Numbered from the stretch's first letter, positions 35,613 to 49,504 are shown. The stretch: 64,000 bases of DNA from Arctopsyche grandis (GCF_051622035.1 NC_135357.1:11987001-12051000); one strand, 5' to 3'. Notes: generated by a model from the sequence alone, not told the origin. Numbers and translations: made by a program.

Positions 35613-36292
35613 CAGTAGCTTGCCGTCATATTTAAAACAAGGGATTTGGTATTGATATTTTTAATTTTTGAATTATGATAATCTGTTTTGAAGTGATGAG
35701 TATTTCATTTTTGTGCTAACAGAAATATCCTAAGTTGCCTAAAATTCTTAAAAACATCTCGTTTGTCTTCAAAAGTTAATATTCTGAATGATTTGTCGAA
35801 AAATCGATTGAGAATGCAACATTCCAAGGCCTCGTTATTTGTTTCCGCATTGATTTGTTCTCAGGGAATTGTTTTACAAGCCGAGTCCCTTGCCATATTT
35901 GTACTCAAAGTTCTGTGTAAATATGTGTGTGTTATTTTAATATAAAAAAAGTTCAGAATGATATTTGACACAAATCAGAATATTCTTATCGAAAAATCCA
36001 CAAATGCTTGAAGAAACAAGTAAATTACAATATGTTTTGACTTCGGCGCCACGCCCATACATAACAAATCGCAAGTACCGTAAAGGGAACAGAATTAAGA
36101 CGGCGAGTCCGTGCAAGCGAACAACGCGGCGGACCATATCATACCAACCCACTACCACTACCTCAGGTAGGGCCGATTACGATTTCTGAAATTCGCTAAT
36201 CAATATGGATAACGATTTGGGATTGAATTGTTTTTTTTTCTTCAATTTTAGGTAAAAGATTTTAGGGGACTAGTCCCACTAGTCCAATAACA
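35613..36292. mobile_element. Inverted-repeat element, copy A
   Basis: The left end CAGTAGCTTGCCGTC matches the CAGTGGCGTGCCGT end of copy B at 44655. The interior (CGTTTGTCTTCAAAAGTTAA, GATTTGTCGAAAAATCGATT, GGCCTCGTTATTTGTTTC) is shared with copies at 44655 and 59445. It ends near GTCCAATAACAG with the right inverted repeat eroded. The 60-codon frame inside is not conserved as a protein among the copies. Confidence 0.65.
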
Positions 36293-39017
36293 GAAATAGA
36301 GAAGTCACCGGTCGATAGAAATAGAGATGATTATGTACTCGTGAAAAAATTGTCTCGAGCGGCGCATGACGTTCGGAATATATGTATGTAAGCTTGATCT
36401 TGTAAGAATCATTGTCAAAATAATTTAACACATAGATATATACGAATACATGTATGTGTGTGTATATATGCAGACACTGGTATAAATAGTATATTTTGCA
36501 ATTTTCGTTTTCTTAATAAAACAAAAAAAAAAAAACAGACGTAATATTTGCAAATGAAATATACCCCGCCGTGTATTCGTAAACAGGATATAACCATATG
36601 AGTTTGTATTTCCTTAAAGAAAGTATTTACTGTACTCAACTCCTTGTGTTCAAACACACATTTATTGAATACGAAATAAACAAAATCGGTCAGTGTACGA
36701 CCTTGCATTTGACTTATTGACTCGAAGCCGGGGGCAAAGTAAGACATTGACAGTCCGATTAAAACGATGCTGGGTGTGGATAACGTCTTATATGGAAAAT
36801 ATCCCTATGAAATAAACCGGAAGACAATCGAGAGCTACTTCCGTTCAGAGATTATCACGTTTTTTCCAACTGTAAATTCAAAATCACGGTCGAACAGGTC
36901 TTCAGAATCATGGAAGTTCACAATATTTTTAAGCTGAATACGATTACAAATTAATATACGTATGTCAATCATTTGCTATTCGCTATTTGTCTTACACTAC
37001 ATGTTTTTTGCGAGTAAAACATGATTTTTCAATAACAGATTCAATGTTAAGCAAGACTCTTTGCGAAAGTTTGACCAATGAACATATTGCCAAACTTCGC
37101 TTGCAAAATTAGATTTTTTGACAATTTCAAGTCACATTCGTATTTTCGAATGTATAAATATGTATGTGCAATTTTTTTTATGCAAATCTACACACATTAA
37201 AACCTTCAAGGCCTATTGAAATCATTAAAAAAAATTAATCGCCAGTAATTTTTGAAAGGCATTTAAACATTAAACACGTGTTTTTAAAAAAATATTTTCT
37301 TTGTAAATTATTTCTACTTATGTAAATAGTAAGCTCCTTTCGATTGAATACCAATTTATTGAAATCAGACCGTAAAATATACTTTCTTATGCGTCAATAC
37401 GTGTCATATTTCATTAATTTGAATTCAAAATCGTTTATCAATGCTGCGTGCGTGAAAATTCCCTCTGAGTATATTTCAAGCTTGTCATTGACTTGACAAA
37501 GGTTCTTCAATTTTTCGTAATTTATAGTATTTGTCATTTTCATACAATGCAATACACTATTGGCAAATTAAATTTCGATAGATAATGTACATTTGTATGT
37601 ACATATGTACATTTTATAACTTCCTACGTTATCTAACTTCCCATTATTATATGCGCGCTAGAGAAGCTCCGGAAATTGCATGCTTTTAATCGTTCGATTG
37701 TAAGTAAGCAGTGCAAGAAGTGACACTATTAGTGATATGCAACGGAGTGCATGTGCAAGTGATTCTGTTTAGCATTCCAGTTTCGTTTGCAGACGACAAC
37801 GTCTGCAGACTCATTTTCGACTCAGCCAACTGTGAACCGACGACGATTGATATCAACGAATATCTCGCAACAATAACACATTATAGGCCCTGGCACTTAT
37901 AAGGTTATTTCGACAGAATACATTGTCCACGTCCGTGTTGCAAACCATTATGCACAATATGTTTTCTCGTGGAAAGTCTCGATCGACCATGCAAATTGAT
38001 CGATATTTCGACTTGCAAGGTACAACGATATTTCGTGGTTCATGTGTAAGATATACATACATACATATGTATGAACCACTTGACCCTATTTCTTTGGATA
38101 GTGTTTACTTTTAGACTGTGCATGTATTTGAGTGGACACGATTCAAACTTATAATTGATTTATCGTCTACAGATATACTTACAAAGTTGTAAAATAATAA
38201 TCAATGTGTTAAAGAATTGGTGATTTAAAACTCATATTGGCAAGTCTTCGGGGCAAATATTAAAGGGTTGGTTCATTTATTCGTTATTGTACAATTATAC
38301 AGGTGCGGTTTATCCATAATTGAAATTGCTTAATTTTTTGTTAAATTTAATTATATTTGAATGAAAAATGTAATAATATATAGAGTAAATTTGGAGCATT
38401 GATTAATCAGTTGGATTTTTTTGTTAAATACGTATGCTCAGTGTCATATAAAGATTTATAAAAGCAAAAAAACCTAGATCACTTAAGGGGAATGAAATAA
38501 AATTCTTCCTGTTGATTATTATGACCAAAAAGAGGCATAGATGGATAGAGAGATCTTTGAAGATTGGTTTAAAACTAAATGTGTTTTGAAGTGAGAGATT
38601 TTTTAAAAAGTAAAGGGTTGTCACAAAAGCTGCATTGTTAATAAATAATGCTGCTCGCCATTAAAAACACGGTCCAATGACGCTCTTATGATAGCTAAAT
38701 TTTACCGCTTAATGTTACACATCTATGTAATTCAACCCTTGGACCGAGGTCATATCATAGATGAAACGGCTGCATCGTGTTGATCTTCTTAAAACTCATG
38801 CTGAGGAAGATGATGACTTGATCAATTTCAGGAAAAAATGATTATATTGGATGATATACACGGAATAGTAAAATATTGGTCGAAATTAAATCCACTAACA
38901 CTGGTTAAATCATGGAGAAATATTCTTCCTTTAGAAAAAGATTTATTGGTGATGAAGGGATGAAGGCAAGTGATATAACTGAAATATGCAGATCCCCTTG
39001 TACCCTGCTCGCAAACA
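36293..39017. other. Intergenic, no gene recognised
   Basis: 2.7 kb with no supported gene. Short frames at 36415-36747 and 37711-37902 lack recognisable domains. Confidence 0.5.
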
Positions 39018-39019
39018 CC

Positions 39020-39103
<84 letters not shown>

Positions 39104-39105
39104 GG
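39018..39105. repeat. 88-bp perfect AT palindrome, (TA)n core
   Basis: The sequence runs from CCTTAATTATATA through a (TA)n core to TATATAATTAAGG. The whole 88 bp is its own reverse complement. It could extrude as a hairpin of about 40 bp and is likely to be unstable. Confidence 0.9.
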
Positions 39106-39386
39106 CTGTGCAACAAAAACAGGGGTAATTTCACCACACACCACTGATATACATATACATATGTATGTATATACCTACATAATTATATTTATTTATTTTT
39201 TATTTAATTTACACCAAGAAGGCCTAACAGGTAAACCCAATGCGACTTCCTGGCCAAAGACAATTATATAAACATGTATGTACACCATCCAAATATACAC
39301 AAATACTTACACGTATACACAAATACACATACATACATACATAAATATAAAAATACACATATATACATATACATACATACACACCT

Positions 39387-39389
<3 letters not shown>

Positions 39390-39469
<80 letters not shown>
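39390..39469. repeat. (TA)n microsatellite in CATA-rich DNA
   Basis: About 80 bp of TA dinucleotides, flanked on both sides by CATACATA/TACACA-type short repeats (39270-39540). The open frames crossing it are artefacts of the repeat. Confidence 0.9.
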
Positions 39470-39471
<2 letters not shown>

Positions 39472-39579
39472 CATATACATACATATACATATACACATAC
39501 ACATACATTACATACATCCATAAACATACAAACATTATACATGCATATATTATTATATATTACACTTAAAGAAGTTTTG

Positions 39580-39925
39580 AATTGCTCGACACAATGTTCG
39601 ACACAGCTAGAAGAGATAGGAAACGGAATTAGTGGGTGAGAAGTATGACAAAAGTAGTTAATATATTGAAGAGATTTAAATGCCAATGGGTGCGTCACTT
39701 GGCTTGGAGAATGGACGAAAGTTGAACAAGAGAAGTGCTAGAATGGTACCCGAGAGAATGCAAAAGGGTAAAAGGAAGGCCACAAGTAAGATGAGTGGTA
39801 AAATTATAAAATGTGTGGGGTGAGATGGATAAGAGTTGTGCAAAAGAGACGAATGGAAAAGAGTTGGACAAGTCTTCATTCAGCAGTGAATGGTGAATGA
39901 CTTTAATGATGATGATAATATATTG
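39580..39925 (+). mobile_element. Endonuclease-RT LINE 3' fragment (copy d)
   Basis: Contains, in plus-strand broken frames, FKCQWVRHLAWRMDES, REVLEWYPRECKRVKGRPQ and the GTGTGGGGTGAGATGG block. It ends with GATGATGATGATAA, as copy a does. In-frame stops are present. Confidence 0.75.
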
Positions 39926-41929
39926 TGCAATCAATTAGTCAAGTTAATTATTACATTAAATTAAAAAAAGCTTTTTTCATGGACAGTTCAAGTCTGTTGT
40001 TTTGTTAATGAAATTGTCAAAATATCTGCCATAATTGACAGATATTTTGCAAATACATCCCTGTCATTTAATAATGAAAGGGAGATGAATTGTTTTGTTG
40101 ATTTTTGGAACTTACCCAAGTGGTATTTAATCATATAATAAATAAGAGTGAAAACGTAAATTTTACCACTGTTAAATGTTTATTTGCAAAGGGGCAGTAG
40201 AAAGCCGCATATGGATAGATAGCTATAATCGCTTCGATCTGACAGAATAATTCTGATGTAAATTTTAATGAGTTCGTTAATGATTAAACTCCTCGATCTT
40301 CATGTTGGAAACAATAGCTTACTTCAATGTTTGCTAGCCTCCGTATGTCGATAAGATATCAAAGCAACCTGAAGAGTGGAAGTGGTTCAAAAGCAGATCA
40401 CAATTTTTTGACTGGCGGGAATGTCACTGAACTAACAGAATGATGCTAATAAAATGTTTGTAAAAAGGTGATAAAATGTTATAATATTTTATGTTAATGT
40501 TACCACAAATTATGTTATTTCTATGTTACGATTAATAAAGTGCAAGTCAAGCTGAATCTGACATTCATTTGATAAAATGTCAAAATTGCAATCGATAGTT
40601 TTTTTTTAAGAAAAGTATACATTAACTGATTCATGAAATCGACACATATATTGCCAATTTCACGAAAAAAACAACAATCTTGCACTGTTCACGAACTAAA
40701 CTTTTTCCGATAATTTCACGTATTAGCTAATTTTACATATTGGGTGTTTCAATACGTATTATATATGTACCTACATGTACTCGTGTATATTAAGGTTTTA
40801 TTTTAGAAAGTTTTCATCTGTATATTATATATTTATATATATTCTATATTATATCTGCATATTCTATATATGTAGAATATGTAGCCAAATTACTCAGAAA
40901 GAGATATTTTGAAATCATGGTGTCCATTGTTTATGTTATTTAATTAAAGCAAATAAAAATAACTATGATTGATGATGATGATTCAAAGCGATTCATGTCT
41001 AAAGATACACCGCTTTAATATATAATAATATCAAGTCGTTGATTGATTAATTTGCTGGCATATTTCTTTATATGGAAGACTAAAAACAACTGCGAAAAGT
41101 TGATCGATTAGATTTCACGCGAATTTCAACACCTACACGCTGATTGAGTTTAACTATCAAACCATGGAAATGATGTTTAATTTATATCAATTTAATTCAA
41201 AGTCAATAATCTTTTAATGGATTAATTATTTTCGCTAAATTTACGTCCATTTTCTTAGGGAAAATTTTATCGTCGTTGCAAAGTAAGCGAATAGTGCATA
41301 ATAATTTTACAAGGCTTTACTTTATATACGTGTTGTAAAAAAAAATAAACTTTCGACATTCCGATACTAGATTACAACAGGGAACATAAACCGTCATGTG
41401 CAATCGTTTATTTTATATTAAGATATTCATAAAAGTACAAACGATATACATACAATCACATTATTTGTGTTTTTACAAAGTTACCAGGTATTTGTATCGC
41501 ATTGTATAATTTATAACAATGCATATTACACATAAACATAAATTCTAATTTGCAATTAAACGAGGTTGATATTATGATATTTAAAAAAAATCTTTATTGC
41601 ATATTGTTGTAAGTTAAACGACAAATAGGTGTATCAAGGATTATTGCACCGGTCAGTTAGCAATTACACCATCTACAATGGGAAGCTAATTAATTTGATC
41701 GATTTTCAATCAACGTTTCCTCATTTCCGATGATGGTCATGATAATGTTAACATAATTTCTAGGACAATTTTTCTGCATTTATGTACTGCCCTGAATATT
41801 TTTTTTCTATTTGTATAATGATGAATAATATAAGTAATAATGAATAATCTATATAATGCAGTTCGAAAACATTTGCTGACTGATGTATTAAATTAAATGA
41901 CTTAAAATTATATGATTTTTTATAGAGCA
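39926..41929. other. Intergenic, no gene recognised
   Basis: 2 kb of AT-rich DNA. No coding frame, RNA gene or repeat ends could be supported. Confidence 0.5.
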
Positions 41930-42110
41930 CTGGGTGAACCCGACATGCGTTGCAATGCCACAATAACGCATGCAATTCCCGTTCCCGTTCCCGTTCCCGT
42001 TCTCGTTCCCGTTCCCATTTGTCGGAAAAACGCAGACAGCGAACACGTTGGTCGCGACGCGAAAACATTTGAAATTATAGCGTTGGAATGATACTCATTC
42101 CCGTTTTTCC
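41930..42110. repeat. Interspersed repeat with (CCCGTT)n hexamer run
   Basis: The head GAACCCGACATGCGTTGCAA matches the element at 22895. A hexamer run of about six CCCGTT units (41978-42016, one CTCGTT variant) follows. TTTGTCGGAAAAACGCAG then matches the same family. The hexamer run suggests replication-slippage growth inside the element. Confidence 0.6.
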
Positions 42111-44654
42111 GTCATATCACTATGATAAAATATAAATTTAATTATAAAAAAATTCTCTTATTCTGTTAATATAATATATCAAGCTTTTTTATGAACTTAA
42201 CTGCTATATCAGTTGTATAAAAAATATGTGTTTAGTATATGCAATAAGGCGGTCTCCATGACGAGCCAGAATGTTAAATTACAGAAAATCGAAATATCTT
42301 AAGTCGAAAGATAGATGCATGGTAAACGGTATATACTCACGTAAATACTCACTTAATTTGCGCGAGCAGGATACAACAGGAACAAGAGGAACAGGATTTT
42401 CCTCCCGTATTAATGTGCGCGCGCAGTATGTATGTATGTACATACATATGTATGTAAGTATGTACCAATAGATATCGTTCGTGAATATTGTGACGAGTGG
42501 CTCTATTATTAGCTTTGTTCCTGATTTTTTTTCTATATACATATGTACATTGACTATCCCACTTTGCATCCAGTATGTTAATTTTTTGGTTTTAATACAA
42601 ACAAATGATTTGTTCTATTGAAGCTATTAAATTAGCGGTTGATATTTAATAGCACACACAATTACACGTAGGCACTGTTTTCTCAGTGCCTACGTGAGAG
42701 ATTCGAGGTTAAATTCTCCGTGTGGCGTGCTCGTACCATTTCCACTTCTTTTTTTTATTATAATCATACTTCAATGTTGTCAGTACACATAGGTAGCCGG
42801 GTAGCTGCTGGCAACAATGACTGATCTTTATCGCCAATAGATACGCTAAACCTGCTTAAGACAAAACAATGAGTTGCTACTTTTCGCCGGGTTGTTTTCC
42901 CGGCGACTTTTTACTGGAAAATTTTCATATTCTACACATTGATTATACTAACAATAATGCTTCGTACTTATAATGTACATATATTTCTTACTTGTCATTA
43001 TGCAGTTAAATGATTTTCGAAACCAGTATTTGCATTAGACGTCCTTGGTCCAGTTATACGTAATCAATTAGATTTTCCGCCTTTCTCAGATTTTCCGCAC
43101 TTTTCTAATGATGCTTAACCGTTCGTTACACATCTCTGAAAATTGAACGACCTCCACTATCTATGTATGTTAGCACTATCGTCATTATATTTTACAAGGT
43201 TGGAAGCCACAAACGCGAATGAAATAGGCACTCCTTATTCTCTGTTATTAAACCTTTGAATGCCTTTTAATATCCATGTACGCTGAAGATCTTGAGAAAA
43301 GTCGTCAACCTCTTTAATGGTTTTAATGTTTATTTTACAACCTTGTGCATCACATGACAGACGTTTTGCTCGATTGTCGCGTATTTTTTTAATTTTATTA
43401 TTATTTTCACGAAAGAAAACCAGTCTCGGTAGTCGTTCGTTGTATTTAAATTGTACATGAAAGGTTTCCCAATGGAATCTTCTTGTATATATTTAATGAG
43501 AAAATTTTTCAATCATATTAATCGAAGTACATACATACATACATATGTAAGTACCTCAATTTATATTAGGCACGGATTCGTCTCAAATGTGAATTAGGTT
43601 CACTTTTACATCGAATAGCCTATTATATTTGTACGCTTTTTATGGCTTTTTGAGACTTGTAATTTACCTCACGATCTTTACTTTATTTATGTTTTTTGAC
43701 CGAGCTCATTATGACCGAATGACTTTCTGCTTCACCCAAATTTTTTATCGATTTCGATTTAAATGTTATTTACTTTTTTACACACATACACACATTTCAC
43801 TGCGACCATTTCGAATTGCACAGACCTTCGTTATCAAGACCGATTCGGTGGCAAATCCTTCATAATATTTTTTCTTTCTGTGTTTTTTGAGAATTTTTAA
43901 TGATTAACTCCACTCTTTCACGGGTCATACAATTAATCGAGAACGATCGACCTTCTTTCGGTCATAGAACCGTCGATTTAAAGTCTCGAGTTTTGACTCA
44001 GAGGTTATTGATTTGGTCCAAGTCTTTGTGATTTGCGGTTAAGGTATCGAGGTCGTCATAGATCTCCAGAAACTAGCTTATAAAATTCTTAATTTGTAAT
44101 GTCGATAGTTTATTACCAGGGTCGTTGTTTAAAGACACAGTTAATTTATTTTATATGCTAAAGAGTCGTCGAACTATGTATAATCTGTATATAGTGTGAT
44201 CGAGCTTAAATAAAATTAATTAAATGTGCCAAATTTATATCGATTATTTAATACTAAATGGACATATTTCCTGGTTCTAATAACATTAATTTTAACAAGC
44301 TTGAAATGTATAGTGTCGTATAGCGCGCGAATTATAGCTACTTAAATGTTTATTTATGCAATTTTATCTTGAAAAAAAAGTACATACAAACAAGTGTAAT
44401 GTTAATCAGTGTTGCTAGGAGGTCTTGGTCACGAACGTTAACTTTTTTCTCGTATCTTAAACTGGTTCAGTCGGCTTAGAATCAGTAACGAGATGCTTTT
44501 AATTGTTGATATGCATACTACATACATACATACATACATAGTACGAGCTAATCGTTACAAGTATTTTAACTTTCAATTTTATATTGAAAACAAATTAAAA
44601 ATAACAAATGTGCATGTTTTACCTATATTTGTATATACAAAGGTACATACATAC
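42111..44654. other. Intergenic, one strong hairpin, no gene recognised
   Basis: 2.5 kb without a supported gene. The only distinct structure is the hairpin at 42665-42696. The frames at 42279-42569 and 43629-43865 have no recognised motif. Confidence 0.5.
42665..42696. repeat. Perfect 13-bp stem, 6-nt loop hairpin
   Basis: The arms CACGTAGGCACTG and CAGTGCCTACGTG are exact reverse complements around TTTTCT. The B-box-like GAGGTTAAATTCTCC follows about 15 bp later. It could be part of an old SINE or an isolated inverted repeat. Confidence 0.8.
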
Positions 44655-45380
44655 CAGTGGCGTGCCGTAACTTTTGAAACAGAGGAATATGTATGGACAA
44701 AATATATATATATAAATATATTATAATAATCTATCTTGAAGTGACAAGTAAAATTTTTCATTTCAGTGCTAACAGAAATATCCAAAGTAGCCTCTACCTT
44801 TTTTAATAATATCTTGTTTGTCTTCAAAACTTAACCTTCTGAATGATTTGTCGAACAATCGATCAAGAATGCAACATTCTGAGGCCTCGTTATTTGTTTC
44901 GCACTGATTTGTTCTGAGGGAATGGTTTCGCGAGCCGAGTGCCTGCCATATTTATACTCCATAAGTCCTTTGCAGAAAAATATTCTGATTTGTGTCAGTA
45001 TTTCCATATAAATATGGAAATATTGACACAAATCAGAATATTCTTAGTGAAAATTTCCATAATTGCTTTCCATAAAATTTCCTAAAGAGATGAGTAAATT
45101 AAAATAAGTTTTGTCTTCGTCTCTTATACATTGTTAAAAGTTCTCCAGTGCTACGTATGGCACAACATTGAGATGGCGACCGTGCAAGCGAACAACTCGG
45201 TGGACCATACCATAATAATCCACTACCTCAGGTAGAGCCGATTCCAAATTCTTTACTTTGGTAATACGAATGAACAACATCAATATGAACAACGATTTGA
45301 ATTTATTGTAATCGAATTTTAGGTAAAAGATTTTAAGGGACCATCCTATTACCTTAAGTCCAATGACGGCACGCCACTTG
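44655..45380. mobile_element. Inverted-repeat (hAT-like) element, copy B
   Basis: The left end CAGTGGCGTGCCGT and right end ACGGCACGCCACTTG form a 14-bp inverted repeat. The interior shares long blocks with copies A (35613) and C (59445). An inner inverted repeat (44979-45042) has 31-bp arms with one mismatch and only a 2-nt loop. I could not confirm an 8-bp target duplication. No intact transposase is present. Confidence 0.75.
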
Positions 45381-47629
45381 TAAATGAAATACAAATATCT
45401 ACATACATATGGTATTGAATGAAAAAATCAGTTTCATAAATTTATAACAGGTTTGATAGTTGAACTTCTGTACATTTTGAATTTTACTTTTCCCTCATTA
45501 TTAGGCAGTAATTTTTTTATGAAGCGTTTTTCAACGCACAAAAAAAGTTTGAGCTTAGGATGTCATATTTGTATTGGATTAAAATTACTGTCAATATTAT
45601 TTGCAAATGTTGATGGTCTAATTTCTTCACAAGGATACACGCACGTTCAACCATAAAAATCATTGTTGCCACATACGATACATCCCGAGGAAGTTACGTA
45701 CATTCAAAACGCCTTGTAAATAGCGATCGTTAAAAAATGAACAAAATCGAGTATCATGTGGGTCAAGATTCGACAAAAATTAAAATATAACGTTTAAAAA
45801 TAATAAAAAAGGTCCGACGACAATGGTTCACTTTCGTATTGAGGATTAAGCGTTTTTTCTGAAAAAACTGCGAAGCGTATGGGTCGTTGGATAATTAGTT
45901 CAATGACAATGCATCTCTTTTTTATCGCAAATACGTCGATTATGTGTTGAAATGAGCGATGCGACGCTAAGTGATGTTGTGTAAAAAAAAAATTATACAT
46001 ATTTTTTTATGCCAAATGAAAAAAAAATCACGTCTGACTGGTCGAATTTCATCTCCACCGTGTATGTGGTTTACTTGGCCAATAATTCCACGCTGTGATG
46101 TAACCCAACCACTTTCATCCGAGATTTGACGATGACGCGTGAATATATTATTACGTTAAATGTTGTACGATCGATGACTGCGATTATGAAAAATCTTTTA
46201 TTTAGTTTTTTTCATAAGTGTCAATAAATAAATTTATTCGATAGATTTAATTATAGATATTCAAAATGAACTGTGCGCGAGTTTCTAAATTTAAAACTCT
46301 CTTTTGCAATACTCGAACCGTTCATAAGTTCATCTGTAACATTTCTAAGTTCATCTACAATGACTTTGCAAACGGTGCAGAAATGATACATTGCAGTTTT
46401 TTCGCCTTTTTATTACTTTTTTGTATAATAAATAAATTTATAACACGTTAGAATATATATCAAAATTATTTATGTGTAACCGTAGTAAAATATCGTGATT
46501 AGAGAGAGGTTTTTCTGATCATATCCTTTGTATTTAAGGTCCGGCCCCCCCTTTCGATCGACCTTCAATATTTAAGATTTTTCGCAGAGAAAAAGCACAC
46601 GATCGTTCGCCGAATTGCTAAACTGCTATTAAAATTCGAAGCAAAAAATAAATAAAACTTTAACCTACCATTATACCAAAATTCTGACAATGTCACAATT
46701 TGACTCATTGTATAGTACTTGTTATACCAAGGCGACCTAAAACTTCAGCAAAACCATCGTCAATTACTGTGATATCGCACTGACACGGCCATTTCCTGCA
46801 AATCGTGGAAAAATTCAAATTCAAATATTGCCGTTAATTGTTTTAACCTTAAACCACCTCGCATTGACGATCTATCCAATCAATCTTGCAAGAATGTTGC
46901 CAATCAATCTTGCAAGAAATAAAAAGGTTAAATCGACGCTCGTTTACAAGTTCAAGTTATACCGTGCGAGTCGCTCCGTCCTTCGTTTAACCCGACAGTT
47001 AGGTAACATTAAGAACCGGAATTTGATCCGAGATCGAATATAAATCATCATATATACGCATTTTCTCGCGATATGCAAAAGTTCAACAGCTTTTGAATCG
47101 GTGGTGAAGGCCGGTCACTCTATTACAATTTCACGGTACAAGAAGTCCTCTTTCGAACAGTTCTTTCCATTTATGTGTACGCGAATATTTGCTGCATTAT
47201 TCTTAAACTTATTTATAGAAGCTTGGAAAGTGTCAAGGCATATTCAAAATTGTTTGTACGTAGATTCATCATCATCATAATTTACAGCCATTCGCTATCT
47301 AGATGAAATCTTATCCAACACGCTTCCATCAGGGTGAAAACCACTGAATCGTACACAATGCATGTCCTAGTGGCTTTCAGCTGAAAAGGGCGTTCTTTCA
47401 GATCGTTGTTAATTCGTAAGATTCATTTCTTCAAATATGGGAATCACCGTTATCGATCGCTGTCTAACAAGGATAAAATATCAACGAAAACATTCCAAGG
47501 GGTGAGTTTTGGACTGGGTGCCGTGGGAAAGATTATGCATGCTAGCGTTTTATTACATATACAAAACTATCTAAAAAAAAAAAAACACGTGCCTCGTGTC
47601 TCTTTGTATGTTTGCGCCCTTATTCTATA
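45381..47629. other. Intergenic, no gene recognised
   Basis: 2.2 kb without a supported gene. A short direct duplication CCAATCAATCTTGCAAGAA occurs at about 46876 and again 24 bp later. Confidence 0.5.
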
Positions 47630-47765
47630 TATCGAGCAACTCCCATCCACCCATCTCCCTTGCGGCCTTCCTTTCACCTTTTTACATTCTCTCGGGTACC
47701 ATTCCAGCACTTCTCTTGTCCACTTTTCGTCCATTCTTCTAGCATTGTGACTCACCCATTGCTAT
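47630..47765 (-). mobile_element. Endonuclease-RT LINE 3' fragment (copy e)
   Basis: The minus-strand frame 47755-47567 reads MSHNARRMDEKWTREVLEWY followed by PRECKKVKGRPQGRWVDG, the conserved C-terminal block of endonuclease-RT LINEs. It is short but in one open frame, so this fragment is among the least decayed. Confidence 0.8.
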
Positions 47766-47944
47766 TTATATAACTTTATATATGATTCAATGATCCACAA
47801 TATATGGAACTTCGGTCTTCTCAAGAAATGCTCGAAGTATCTCAATTTTCTGCGCTTAAGTTAAAATTCTGGTACGAGATGATATGAATATTAATACGAG
47901 AAGAGAAGGGATTAACAGATACAGTCAAAACTTCCTTAGCATTG

Positions 47945-48170
47945 AACCGTTTAATCTGTGCCGTCGTGATCTTTCCAAAACTCACCCCATGGAGTGTTTT
48001 CGGTAATATTTTATCCTTGCATTGACATAGATTTGACAGTGGTCGATAACGATGAATCTCATATTTGGATAAATGTAGAAATAAACTTGTCGAAATAAAA
48101 ACGCCCTTCCCAGATATAAACCACGAGCACATGTATGCCACACGATTCAGCGTGTTTTCAACCTAGTCTT
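47945..48170. repeat. Dispersed single monomer of the 325-bp satellite
   Basis: Same order of words as 24296-25137: GCCGTCGTGATC, CATAGATTTGACAGT, ACTTGTCGAAATAA, CCACGAGCAC, and CACACGATTCAGCGTGTTTT. It is diverged and lacks part of the unit. It lies about 23 kb from the array. Confidence 0.75.
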
Positions 48171-49504
48171 TCGGTCTATGTATAAGCAAACACTTTATTT
48201 AACTGAAACATTCCCAGATTCGGTACGCAAAAGGGGGCCAATGATTAAAAAGATAAAACTAGCTGATATAATATGTGAACAAAAGAGGTGATGATGAGCT
48301 TTTGATGAGAGAAAAAATCATAACAATTAACATCCTGCGGAAAGCGTGTATTCCTGCAAGTGAATTTTTAGAAATGTTGCCTTATTGTCTTCGGAATCGG
48401 ATCAAGGGTCACGTTGCGTATCCGAAAGACGTATCGCTTCGGAAAGATTTGGCCCAATTTTTGAATCGAGTCGGGTCGCGCCGAAATGTCGTAATCGACA
48501 ATGCGAGCATCGATTTTATTATGGCAAATCGTTCGTTAGACAATACCAATTACCGTTTGCATTTTTATGCCGATTGACGCTAGAAGTTAGTGAGTTTTGT
48601 AAGATTTCCGACCTTGCTTTCGGTTTCGAACCGGACACCGGGATTCTACATTTCCTATCAACGAAACGTACGTGAGGAGAGCGGGGGCACTGAAACGGTA
48701 AACGTGAAAAAAATTATTGCCGTGAAACTCATGAACATCGATACAACATTGCGACAGTGATCGGAAAATGCATCCAATGAAAAATTAGCCAAGCTACATA
48801 GTATACATATGTATGTTAAACTATATACTTTTTCATGCTTGAATATGGCATTAAATTCGAATCAATTAAACTTTATTGACATATTGACTTTCATACACGA
48901 TGATACATGTACAGTTACAAGTTCCAAATGTCATGACTGTCTTTGTAGTACAATGTGGCAGATGTAAACTGATATTCTCGGATAAAACTATCACATGTAT
49001 CGATATAAGTGGTCATATATTTATTTTCATTTATTTATTTTATTTATTTTTACATACATACCTATACATATATACCGGTAATTGGATATATTAGTCACAT
49101 CACGGTTGCCCAAAAGACAATGTTTGCCATGAAAATGGCGAATACGGAATATTTGGCATTCGAGTTCTCGTTAGTATGATAGTTATCGTTAGTATGATGG
49201 ACTTTTCGGCTACCAGATATTCTGTTATAGAGATTTTAGTGACTTTTGGGCGAGCGCTTTGTGACCAATAATCACCGAACCATATATACCAGGAAAGCCT
49301 AACAGGTAAACCCCAATGCCCAATTACAAACACAAATATACAATTTTTTAGAATAATTTTAACAAAGCATCATAGAGACATCTATGGATAAATTTAAAAA
49401 AAATTACATTTTGGAGCATTTATTTTATATAAATCTTCAAATTTCAAGATGCCGAAAAACTCGAAATTTGCGAGACATTAATGAAAACTCAAAAATTGCG
49501 AGAA
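48171..49504. other. Intergenic, unassigned open frames
   Basis: Overlapping plus-strand frames at 48275-48577 (100 codons) and 48385-48675 (96 codons) look less repetitive than their surroundings. They show no domain, promoter or splice context that I recognise. They may be remnants of a mobile element. Confidence 0.45.

Noticed and set aside
39224..39698. Long open frames (up to 144 codons) over the TA/CATA repeats
   Set aside because: They are artefacts of dinucleotide and tetranucleotide repeats, which lack stops in some frames; no real protein composition.
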